Below are positions 1 through 6,881 of a DNA stretch of 8,046 bases, in pieces. A program made the position numbers and the translations under genes. A model generated the notes under the pieces. The model saw nothing but the letters and a program-made list of their open reading frames with translations. It was not told where the DNA came from and did no database searches. The stretch is from Candidatus Babelota bacterium (GTDB lineage: Bacteria > JAGOBX01): positions 1 through 8,046 of the forward strand of contig JAGOBX010000146.1 of NCBI GenBank assembly GCA_017999075.1, written 5' to 3'. Each line of letters begins with the position of its first letter. Within the stretch, counting starts at the first letter, position 1.

Positions 1-1808
1 GTGATGAATTTTAATTCTATTTTATATTTTTTTTTCTTATCAGAAATAATTTTTTCTGCAACTGAATTCAGAGTATTTTTAGCATTTTCATTTAATGCAG
101 CAGAATTATAATCAAATTGAACCAGAAAATAATTTTCATTTTTTGAATCAAAAGGTTTCATCAAAAATGACAATGGGGATAAAACTGTTTTCCCGATAAT
201 TTTCCATACTGCTTTTGAATAACTGAATTCCATATCGTCGAGTTTTCCTTTTACAGGAATTTCAAGTTTTACAACACCGTTTTTATCTTTTAATTTTTTT
301 AAAGCAAATTCAAGAGGTATGTCGAAAATATCATTTATTTTTTTTATTTCAGGATTATAAATTAATAATGTATTCGTAGAAATTATTTCAGAATCATTTA
401 TTTCAGTACTGTTATTTATATCAATTTTTCCGAGATTAAACCTGTATCCGGTATAATCTTTGAAATAAGGATTAAAATTAGGAAGAGATAAATTTTTAGC
501 ATTAAATTTTGTTGAAAAATTCAATTTATTTCTATATATCAAATTTGCCTCAAGGCTGCCTGAACCATTTATCAAAGATTTTATATCAATATCTGTATAA
601 AAATTGTTTTTGTCATAAACTAAATTTTCTGTTTTTAAAAACACACTATCAAAAGATATAGACAATGTATCTGTTTTCAACCCTATTTTAAAAACAAGAT
701 TGGAATTTTGAAACGATAAATTTTTGATAATTGTGTTATAGATATAAGATGAATCAATAGAATCAGGAGCATAGTGTTCGTCTGAATAAGAAAAGGTATC
801 GGATTTTTCTTTTATATAATCTGATGTATCAGATAAAGATTCATAATTTACTTTAAAATCAGTTTTAAAATATAAATGATTAGCTTCAAAATTTTCAACA
901 GTAATTTTTTTTTTGACAGAATTGTATTCGGAAATATCAACTATTAAATTTCTGAATCCGATGGTTTGATTTTTATAATCAAAAGTTCCATTTTTACAAT
1001 TCAATTTGCATAAAAAATTAAATTCGCTGAATTTTCTATATATCGAACCTTTTATAAAACCGCTATTATTTAAACCGTATAAATCTGCTCCTGTAAATGA
1101 TTTTATAGTGTTTTTTAATAAAGTAAAATCCAAGTTCTCCATTGATATATTGAAATCGATATTTTCATTTTCTATATTCAAACCTATAAATCCATTTATT
1201 TTTCCGCGCGATATTTTAGAATCAAATAGAATATTAATTCGTTTGGTTAAATTAGTAAATTCATTGATTTTAATAGTGGTGTTTTTTAAAGTTAGTTTAT
1301 CCGAATCATAAACTAATTCGATTTCAGAATTTGTAACTTCAATATTTTTAAATGAATATTTTTTATTAAAATCATCAAAAGAATCGACAGGCCGGTCAGA
1401 TTGTGTAGTTATTTTTTTTCCGTTTTGATCTGAACTTCCCAGATAATCAAGATTTGTTTTTCCTTGAGAAATATTAAGTTTGAGTTTCATACCGTCTATT
1501 TTGAGAAAGGTTACGTCTATAGTATTATTCTTTAAAATATTCCAGAGTCCAAGATTTATGCGTATAGATTTGATTTCAATTTCAGGTTTTGCCGAACTAT
1601 TTAATATTTTCAAATCGGAAATTTTTATTTCGCCGTTTGTAACGCTGAAATCAATATCCGCTATTTTGATTTTTTTGTTATATTCTTTAAACTGGGTTTT
1701 TAAATAATACGGGATAATTTTAGAAACATAAGGGACATTGTCTATTGAAGAAACAATGATTAAAATTGAAATCAATAATATTTTTTTTAATAAAATGACT
1801 GAACTCAT
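1..1808 (-). CDS. DUF748/AsmA-like envelope protein, C-terminus cut by the window edge
   Basis: An uninterrupted minus-strand frame of 602 codons starts with ATG at 1808 and runs off the left edge without a stop. The N-terminus (MSSVILLKKILLISILIIVS) is a hydrophobic signal anchor or uncleaved signal peptide. The next ~450 residues are Asn/Lys/Ile-rich, beta-type sequence of the AsmA kind, with short segments of the form 'DIDFSVTNGEIKISDLKI'. The family signature is near residues 493-525: DIFDIPLEFALKKLKDKNG, then VVKLEIPVKGKLDD, then a VWKIIGKTVLSPLSFL segment (534-549). This matches the C-terminal DUF748 region (PLxxALxLLKDxxGxIxLxIPVxGxLDDPxF). The following 'VQFDYNSAALNENAKNTL' (563-580) also fits the family's C-terminal part. 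AsmA/DUF748 proteins are inner-membrane-anchored periplasmic proteins linked to outer-membrane and lipid homeostasis; the exact role of this one is unknown. It is the last visible gene of the run that begins with the GGDEF sensor. No clear Shine-Dalgarno sequence precedes the ATG. Family assignment is firm, function is not. Confidence 0.85.
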   Translation of the reverse strand, partial: MSSVILLKKILLISILIIVSSIDNVPYVSKIIPYYLKTQFKEYNKKIKIADIDFSVTNGEIKISDLKILNSSAKPEIEIKSIRINLGLWNILKNNTIDVTFLKIDGMKLKLNISQGKTNLDYLGSSDQNGKKITTQSDRPVDSFDDFNKKYSFKNIEVTNSEIELVYDSDKLTLKNTTIKINEFTNLTKRINILFDSKISRGKINGFIGLNIENENIDFNISMENLDFTLLKNTIKSFTGADLYGLNNSGFIKGSIYRKFSEFNFLCKLNCKNGTFDYKNQTIGFRNLIVDISEYNSVKKKITVENFEANHLYFKTDFKVNYESLSDTSDYIKEKSDTFSYSDEHYAPDSIDSSYIYNTIIKNLSFQNSNLVFKIGLKTDTLSISFDSVFLKTENLVYDKNNFYTDIDIKSLINGSGSLEANLIYRNKLNFSTKFNAKNLSLPNFNPYFKDYTGYRFNLGKIDINNSTEINDSEIISTNTLLIYNPEIKKINDIFDIPLEFALKKLKDKNGVVKLEIPVKGKLDDMEFSYSKAVWKIIGKTVLSPLSFLMKPFDSKNENYFLVQFDYNSAALNENAKNTLNSVAEKIISDKKKKYKIELKFI

Positions 1809-1829
1809 AAATTTTTATAAAATAAATAA

Positions 1830-1844
1830 TTAATACGGTATTAA
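1830..1844. other. 15-bp palindrome in the lipoprotein-DUF748 gap
   Basis: TTAATAC-G-GTATTAA is a perfect 7-bp inverted repeat around one central base. It lies in the 55-bp gap (1809-1863) between the lipoprotein stop and the DUF748 start. On the minus strand it is followed by an AT-rich run (TTATTTATTTTATAAAAATT) leading into the ATG. It could be an operator-like dyad or a very weak hairpin. The one-base centre gives no workable hairpin loop unless inner pairs open, and the AT content makes chance palindromes common. No recognisable -35/-10 pair was found here, so the DUF748 gene may simply be co-transcribed with the genes upstream. Confidence 0.3.
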
Positions 1845-1863
1845 AATTTTTTTGCGGGCTATG

Positions 1864-2466
1864 TTACTTTGTCGGCAGTGAATAATAATATTTATAACTT
1901 TCATCATAATCAATAATTTTCACTTTGTATTTTTTTATTGAAGAAACTGCGCCTATAACAATAACTTTATTTTTGTTTATTACACCGAAATATTCGCCAC
2001 GTTTAGTTGAACCAAGTATTTCAATATTATATTCGCTATCCAATTCAATCACAGTTTCATCGGTTTTAGAAGCGACATTATCTATTTTTTTTATTAGATC
2101 TGCTTTAGCAGATTTGCCCGATTTTGTAAAATCTGTAATTTTGACCAGTATTTTATCTCCGAGTTCAACGTCATCGTTTATTAAAACCCTGAAATTGTTA
2201 ATAAGTCCGTAATAGTTTTTTCCGGTTTTTCCGATCACAATCATTTCGTATTCTTTATCAATTTCAGGCAGCGGCAGATTTTCTTCCTCAGAAGATTCCG
2301 AAAGATATAATTTAAAATCGTCGTTTTTGTTTTGTAATTCCTGTTTTTCGAAATCTTCAAGTAATTTAACAGATGGATTTGAACTGCACGAGCTTATAAA
2401 TATAATTATAAAAATCAGTATTATATTTTTATAAATCCAGTCATTTTTCATTTTTATATTCCGCAT
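1864..2466 (-). CDS. Small lipoprotein with two tandem TRAM-like (OB-type) beta repeats
   Basis: This 200-residue protein has a lipoprotein signal. A short basic/polar N-terminus is followed by a hydrophobic core (residues 11-23) and the lipobox FISSC, giving a predicted lipidated Cys27. Residues 28-67 are an acidic, probably flexible linker (SESSEEENLPLPE). Two repeats follow, at about 69-124 and 142-197. They align as IDKEYEMIVIGKTGKNYYG..INNFRVLINDDV..GDKILVKITDF and LDSEYNIEILGSTKRGEYFG..INKNKVIVIGAV..KYKVKIIDYD. This pattern (y-x-v-x-I-x-G-x-x-x-x-G-x-x-x-v-V, then Gd-x-v-x-V-k-I) resembles the TRAM domain, a small OB-like beta-barrel usually found in cytoplasmic RNA-modifying enzymes. 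The gene starts 14 bp after the GGDEF gene stop, so it is probably co-transcribed. Met6 (at 2451), preceded by a GGA, is a possible alternative start; both keep the signal. I do not recognise a named family; the TRAM likeness is from pattern only. Confidence 0.75.
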   Translation of the reverse strand: MRNIKMKNDWIYKNIILIFIIIFISSCSSNPSVKLLEDFEKQELQNKNDDFKLYLSESSEEENLPLPEIDKEYEMIVIGKTGKNYYGLINNFRVLINDDVELGDKILVKITDFTKSGKSAKADLIKKIDNVASKTDETVIELDSEYNIEILGSTKRGEYFGVINKNKVIVIGAVSSIKKYKVKIIDYDESYKYYYSLPTK

Positions 2467-2480
2467 TTATAGGGTTTATT

Positions 2481-4250
2481 TTAATAATTAAATATTTTAA
2501 AACAGTTTCTGCCTGATCTTTTAGCTTCATATAAACTGCTGTCTGCAAATTCAATAAGTTCGGTTGAAGACATTCCTTTTTTATAGAAACAAGCGCCTAT
2601 ACTTATTGTAACATGATGATCCTGTTTATCGCCTTTAAAAACATAAGCATCAATATTTTTTCTTATTCTTTCGAGTATTTGGGGAAGAGTACCTTCCTGA
2701 AGATTAAATAAAATAATGCTGAATTCTTCTCCGCCGTATCTTGCAAGCATGTCAGGCTCGCGTTTTGCTTTTTTTAAATCGAATCCGCGTATTGAATTTT
2801 TTAATACCTTGGCTACTTCTTTTAAAATAATATCGCCTTCCTGGTGTCCAAACGAATCATTGAATTTTTTAAAAAAATCTATATCTATCATACATAACAC
2901 AATTGATTTGAAATTATCGGAAAAATAAATATACTCTTCAAGTTTTTGGAGAAAATGTCTTTTTAGAAATATTCCTGTCAAACCGTCGGTTATAGCCATA
3001 TCATACAATCTCGCGTTTTCGAGAGCTGTCATAGAATGGCTTGCAAGTAATTCTATTATAGAATGGTTATCCTGAGTTAGTTCTACGTTTTTTCCTATTA
3101 TCAATATGATAGCTCTTAATGATTCGTTTAAAACCAAAGGTATTCCCATATATCCGACATTTTTGTCAGGAATAGAATTGTTGTAAAACAATTGCGTTTC
3201 AGGCATAGTTTCGAGTTCTTTAGTAAACTCAATTTTCCAGGATGAACAAACCCTGCCAAGCAATCCTTCAGTAAAATTCAGAGTTATACTCGAATCTGAA
3301 ACTCCGACAGCGGCTGTAATAGTAAATTTATTAATCGTAAAATCAGGTATTACAAGAGCGCATTTTTCCGATTCGAAATAATCAGTGAATGTATGTACTA
3401 TTATATTTGATAATTCATCACGGTTAATCCTGGAACTGATTTTCATACTCAATAATTGAAGCATATTAAGGTTTTTTATTTTTTCATCAAGTTTTTCTGT
3501 CATATTATTGAATTGAACCGATAATTCGCCTATCTCATCGTTTGAAATTATTTCTGCACGTTTTGTTAAATCTCCAGCAGCAATTTCATTAGCCGTACGC
3601 CTTAATGCCTGAACCGGTTTCAACAGATATTTGGCGAAAAAATATGTTATTATCAAACTTCCAGCCAGAGAAACAAATCCCAGCAATAAAGCATCCCAGA
3701 TCATAGATTTAATTCCGTCAATAACGGAATTTGTTTTTATACCCATAGATAAAATTCCAATATAATTGTTCGCGTTGTCTTTTAATTTATAATAATGATT
3801 TATTATATTATCGTCTTCGTCATATAACAAAAAATATATTTTTTCTTCAAGAAGGTTTTCTATAGACTGCATCTGCTGCATAATATTATTTCTTAATTTA
3901 GTTTCATCATTGTAAAGATATATTTTTTTTGTTGATTCATCGTAAAAATATAAATGAGATATGATTTCGTCTTTTGGAAGAACTCTTGCAAATAAAGAAA
4001 TAGTGTCTCTTGGTTTAACATTTTTTGCGTTTCCTGTTCCTGTCATTATACGTGTTTGAAAATTTTGTATTACAAAATCAAATATGGATGATGAACGTTT
4101 TAATAATTCTTTATATTTTTCGGTTTTATAATCGCTTATGCTGAATAGAAGAAGAGTTGATATAACAAGCAGATTTATAGCTGCAGTCAAAGAAAATATT
4201 TTGTAATAAAGTTTGAAATTGAATTTTTTGGAAGTTTTATCTTTTATCAT
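2481..4250 (-). CDS. Membrane sensor diguanylate cyclase (HAMP-GAF-GGDEF)
   Basis: A 589-residue inner-membrane protein predicted to make cyclic di-GMP from two GTP. The order is: TM1 (about 18-38); an extracytoplasmic region of about 145 residues (40-183), possibly Cache/PAS-like; TM2 (about 185-207); HAMP (about 203-258, with the DEIGEL signature at 238-243); a GAF-like domain (about 272-412); and GGDEF (about 418-589). The cyclase looks active: DGLTG at 422-426, the metal-site DID at 456-458, FNDSFGH at 463-469, and an intact GGEEF at 506-510. The product-inhibition I-site RxxD (REPD, 497-500) sits exactly five residues before GGEEF. The segment between the IRGFD at 487-491 and the I-site seems about eight residues longer than usual. 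There is no EAL or HD-GYP domain. The gene follows the terminator of the upstream operon and heads the lipoprotein and DUF748 genes, hinting at c-di-GMP control of envelope traits. No convincing Shine-Dalgarno sequence or promoter was found in the short leader. The ligand of the periplasmic and GAF domains is unknown. Confidence 0.93.
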   Translation of the reverse strand: MIKDKTSKKFNFKLYYKIFSLTAAINLLVISTLLLFSISDYKTEKYKELLKRSSSIFDFVIQNFQTRIMTGTGNAKNVKPRDTISLFARVLPKDEIISHLYFYDESTKKIYLYNDETKLRNNIMQQMQSIENLLEEKIYFLLYDEDDNIINHYYKLKDNANNYIGILSMGIKTNSVIDGIKSMIWDALLLGFVSLAGSLIITYFFAKYLLKPVQALRRTANEIAAGDLTKRAEIISNDEIGELSVQFNNMTEKLDEKIKNLNMLQLLSMKISSRINRDELSNIIVHTFTDYFESEKCALVIPDFTINKFTITAAVGVSDSSITLNFTEGLLGRVCSSWKIEFTKELETMPETQLFYNNSIPDKNVGYMGIPLVLNESLRAIILIIGKNVELTQDNHSIIELLASHSMTALENARLYDMAITDGLTGIFLKRHFLQKLEEYIYFSDNFKSIVLCMIDIDFFKKFNDSFGHQEGDIILKEVAKVLKNSIRGFDLKKAKREPDMLARYGGEEFSIILFNLQEGTLPQILERIRKNIDAYVFKGDKQDHHVTISIGACFYKKGMSSTELIEFADSSLYEAKRSGRNCFKIFNY

Positions 4251-4272
4251 AACATAAGTAATTATTTTAAAT

Positions 4273-4319
4273 AAAAATCAGCATCATTATGTTAAATTAA
4301 CATTTTAATGCTGATTTTT
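4273..4319 (-). terminator. Long hairpin terminator after the OB/DUF112/YdjM operon, possibly bidirectional
   Basis: A 12-bp perfect inverted repeat, AAAAATCAGCAT (4273-4284) and ATGCTGATTTTT (4308-4319), flanks an inner perfect 7-bp repeat, ATGTTAA (4289-4295) and TTAACAT (4297-4303). The two stems are separated by a CATT/TTTA internal mismatch. Read on the minus strand, the stem ends in a TTTTTATTT tract, as in a Rho-independent terminator just after the YdjM-like gene stop at 4327. The reverse direction also ends in six Ts. It fills most of the 76-bp gap before the GGDEF gene. It divides the window into two transcription units unless read-through occurs. The stem is AT-rich with a short G/C core, so its strength is uncertain. 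Confidence 0.75.
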
Positions 4320-4326
4320 TATAACA

Positions 4327-5460
4327 TTAATCAAGAGTAGCGTCGCCGAATCCGTCAGGTTCTTCTTCAAAATCTTTTAAAACCTGTTTTTCTTTTTCCT
4401 GAATTTTTTTCTTTATAACTGCAACGACCCAGAAATAGACAGTTAACGGAACAATCAGAAAACAGATATAATATAACCACCACGGCATAGTAATCAGTTT
4501 AGTTGTAAATCTGTCAATATTATGAATTATCATCACTATTGCAGCGTAATCAAGCGAAAAATTGGTTCTTGGATCGCTTGCTTTAAACAGTTCAAGACCT
4601 TCTGATCTTGCTTTATGAAGAGGCCAGAACAGAGAACCTCCGATGTGTCCGGTCATGTCTTCAGTTATATGAACAATAAATCCGAGATTAGCGACAAGTC
4701 CGTATAACCACCAATTATGAAGGTTTAACAAGTAAGCTATTATAAACACAGGTATTGACAACATAAATCCGAGGACATAGGAATGACTCCATGTTCTGTG
4801 CCATGGAAGCCAGTTAAAATATATTTTTCCATCAGATTCTTTTCTGAATTCAAATTGAGTTCCCATAAAAATTTCAACAGACGACGGTTTTACAGGTCCA
4901 GGTGGATGATCCGGTCCTTTCAACAAATGCCGCAGCCATTGAACCGATTTATTGAGCCAGCATATCTGATTAGTTCTGCTTTTCAATTCATATTTAAATT
5001 TTGCTCTTCCTACTCTGTTGGTTTTAGGCGCAGTTCCAGGAATAGGACATTGAGAAGTTTTTACTATATTATCTATTTGAATAATAACTCCGTCATTTTC
5101 AAAAATCATATTATATTTTCGCCATAAACTTGCGCCCAACTGAATTGTGTACAACTGTATTTTTGTCGGGTTTCCGGAATCACCCGCTTCATTTACTGCT
5201 TTAGCAAAAGCGTCTGCAATTTTTTGAGGATCAGGGTTACGAGGATCAGGATCTTCTTCGTTTTCAGCTATTGAAAAAAACTGCCCGAGTTTAAAATCCA
5301 TAGTATCAGGCATAACTCCGAATGCTCCGGCAAGCAATATTATAAATGAACCTGACACAGCTTCAGGATTGTCGAGTTTCATAGTAGTTGACATTCTTAC
5401 GACTTCAGGAATGAACGTGGTTGCAGCTATTGCAGACATAAAATGAGTTAATCCTTTCAC
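4327..5460 (-). CDS. YdjM-like (PF04307) membrane protein, putative metal-dependent hydrolase with a large insertion
   Basis: This 377-residue protein carries the scattered motifs of the YdjM/DUF457 family, putative membrane metal-dependent hydrolases. They are THF with His6 at the N-terminus; a hydrophobic segment (36-50) ending in GVMPDTMD (Asp52, Asp55); HRTWSHS (221-227, His221 and His226); and HITEDMTGHIGG (264-275, His264 and Asp268) followed by FWPL. These His/Asp residues are the likely metal ligands. Hydrophobic segments at about 228-246, 250-264 and 326-348 are probable membrane spans. A charged, probably cytoplasmic tail (350-377) ends the protein. Between PDTMD and HRTWSHS lies a polar stretch of about 165 residues, far longer than the usual short linker; it contains a DPDPRNPDP segment and Cys138 and Cys167. 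The start is GTG at 5460, one base after the DUF112 stop, with a weak GGGG upstream; it preserves the conserved N-terminal His. E. coli YdjM is LexA-regulated, but the enzymatic activity of the family is not established. Substrate unknown. Confidence 0.8.
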   Translation of the reverse strand: MKGLTHFMSAIAATTFIPEVVRMSTTMKLDNPEAVSGSFIILLAGAFGVMPDTMDFKLGQFFSIAENEEDPDPRNPDPQKIADAFAKAVNEAGDSGNPTKIQLYTIQLGASLWRKYNMIFENDGVIIQIDNIVKTSQCPIPGTAPKTNRVGRAKFKYELKSRTNQICWLNKSVQWLRHLLKGPDHPPGPVKPSSVEIFMGTQFEFRKESDGKIYFNWLPWHRTWSHSYVLGFMLSIPVFIIAYLLNLHNWWLYGLVANLGFIVHITEDMTGHIGGSLFWPLHKARSEGLELFKASDPRTNFSLDYAAIVMIIHNIDRFTTKLITMPWWLYYICFLIVPLTVYFWVVAVIKKKIQEKEKQVLKDFEEEPDGFGDATLD

Positions 5461-5461
5461 T

Positions 5462-6877
5462 TTACATCAACCCCAGGAAACGAGCTATAGCATCGCCATA
5501 ACCAGCCATATTTAACGCTATAGGAACAAGAAGAACAGCCATACAATGCGACCGCCTGCAGCTATAAAATACCGGAATTAAACCGACGCATGTGGTAGCA
5601 GCAGCTACGCCTATAGCCATCCATCCGCCGCCCATTACAAATAATAAAACAAGTAATACAACAGTTACTATTCCATATACAAGTCTGACATTTATTTTAG
5701 GCATAATTTTAATCGTCCAGTCAGTAAAATATATCAATAACAACAAAGACAATGCTGAAGTGAAAAATATAGTGGCCAGCATTACTGCAAAATCTCCTCG
5801 TTCAGGAGAAAATATAGGTTTTAACAGAATATTCATTCCTCCGCGTCCCATACCATTTGGAGTTAAATCAGTAATTGCAAACAAAAATAAAAATGCTCCG
5901 ACATAATAAATAATTTTATTAATTCCTCCTGCTACAAGAAACACTCGTTCCTGCTGGTAATAAATTTCAGGGATATGGATGTGAACTGCAGTATTAGGAT
6001 TTTTGGGTTTTTCAAAAGAAGCTTGTCTTAAATTTCTGTGGTTTGTTATATGTCCGGCAAATATAGCTGAAATACCAACTGTTACTGCAGGAATAAATGC
6101 TGTTATCAATCCTCCGATAATTCCGGGAAGCGCGCCGTATCCGAAATCAGACCATTTACAATTAAGATATTTTGAATTGTATTGTTTAACCGGATATTTC
6201 GCTTCAGACATCATAGCCTGAATTATTGAAGGAAACGCAAAAAAACCAAGAAAAATCGGCATTATATTTTGGAAACTTTTTTCAGGAGGAGCTAATGGTT
6301 TGCTTGTGATTATCAAACCTATTATGGAAGACAGTACAAAAGTCAGTAATCCTGCAAAACAATTGTGCCATGCGTTTTTAAATTTAGCCCATGGTGTTTT
6401 GCCTCTTCCCGCACCTTTCGGCCATTCGCTCATAACATAAAAAACAAGAATTAGTCCTATTATCCAGTGAAGATGAGCTCTCATAGGCAGATAAATATAA
6501 GGTGCTATATAAAACACAAATGGAGTAAGTAAGACTAATATTACAGCACCGACAAAAGTTGCAAGACCTGATATAACAGACGCATCTCTGCCTTTACCGC
6601 TTTTCAGCATGTCAGTAGTAGGCAGTATTGAAGCTCCGGCAGATTCGTCAGCAGCAGAAAAAAAAGTCATTGGTATTGTATTAATAAAAGCAAACGATAC
6701 CATAAGAGCCATGAAAAACGGACCGATTGTATAATATGGAATTTTAGTGCTGAGTTCAATCCATAATATTATAGCTATGCCTGCAACATTATAAATGTGC
6801 AGAGAAGGTATCATACACAATATACCGCCTGCTAATGTTCCAAGCAAACTGAAAGCTATTACAATTATTCCTTCCAT
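5462..6877 (-). CDS. DUF112/TctA-like polytopic permease
   Basis: A 471-residue inner-membrane protein with about ten or more hydrophobic spans. It matches the DUF112 (COG1784-type) branch of the TctA superfamily. The N-terminal LGTLAGGILCMIPSLHIYNV (12-31) corresponds to the family's G-x-x-x-G-x-x-x-x-x-P-G/S-L-H-x-N motif. ADESAGASILPTTDMLKSGKG (76-96) corresponds to the DE-x-x-x-x-x-x-LP-x-x-x-x-L-x-x-G-x-G motif. A second half-repeat, GYGALPGIIGGLITAFIP (247-264), resembles the first, suggesting internal duplication. RRSHCMAVLLVPIAL (441-455) is the typical C-terminal signature. True tripartite tricarboxylate systems have a small TctB and a periplasmic TctC binder; neither is beside this gene. 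DUF112 is best known in archaea and its substrate is unknown, so a citrate or tricarboxylate label would be misleading. The gene begins 4 bp after the OB-fold gene stop and ends 1 bp before the YdjM-like gene, so the three are surely co-transcribed. A GAG seven bases upstream is the only Shine-Dalgarno-like element. Confidence 0.85.
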   Translation of the reverse strand: MEGIIVIAFSLLGTLAGGILCMIPSLHIYNVAGIAIILWIELSTKIPYYTIGPFFMALMVSFAFINTIPMTFFSAADESAGASILPTTDMLKSGKGRDASVISGLATFVGAVILVLLTPFVFYIAPYIYLPMRAHLHWIIGLILVFYVMSEWPKGAGRGKTPWAKFKNAWHNCFAGLLTFVLSSIIGLIITSKPLAPPEKSFQNIMPIFLGFFAFPSIIQAMMSEAKYPVKQYNSKYLNCKWSDFGYGALPGIIGGLITAFIPAVTVGISAIFAGHITNHRNLRQASFEKPKNPNTAVHIHIPEIYYQQERVFLVAGGINKIIYYVGAFLFLFAITDLTPNGMGRGGMNILLKPIFSPERGDFAVMLATIFFTSALSLLLLIYFTDWTIKIMPKINVRLVYGIVTVVLLVLLFVMGGGWMAIGVAAATTCVGLIPVFYSCRRSHCMAVLLVPIALNMAGYGDAIARFLGLM

Positions 6878-6881
6878 AATT

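Noticed and set aside
563-602. Possible OmpA-like peptidoglycan-binding domain at the visible end of the DUF748 protein (+ strand positions 1-122)
   Set aside because: The coordinates given are residue numbers. The 'F-x-x-x-S-A-x-L' pattern does recall OmpA, but it is a regular part of DUF748 C-termini and the diagnostic downstream residues lie outside the window.
1006-1707. Plus-strand open frames (about 101 and 75 codons) within the first 1.8 kb
   Set aside because: They lie opposite the continuous 602-codon DUF748 frame, have low-complexity Phe/Ile/Ser-rich translations and no recognisable motifs. They are antisense shadows of AT-rich coding sequence.
4251-4272. Possible promoter for the GGDEF gene (TAAAAT as a -10 on the minus strand)
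   Set aside because: No matching -35 at a suitable distance, and in such AT-rich sequence TAAAAT-like strings occur by chance.
5462-6877. Annotation as tricarboxylate transporter subunit TctA
   Set aside because: Motifs fit DUF112 better and no TctB/TctC genes are adjacent, so a substrate cannot be assigned.
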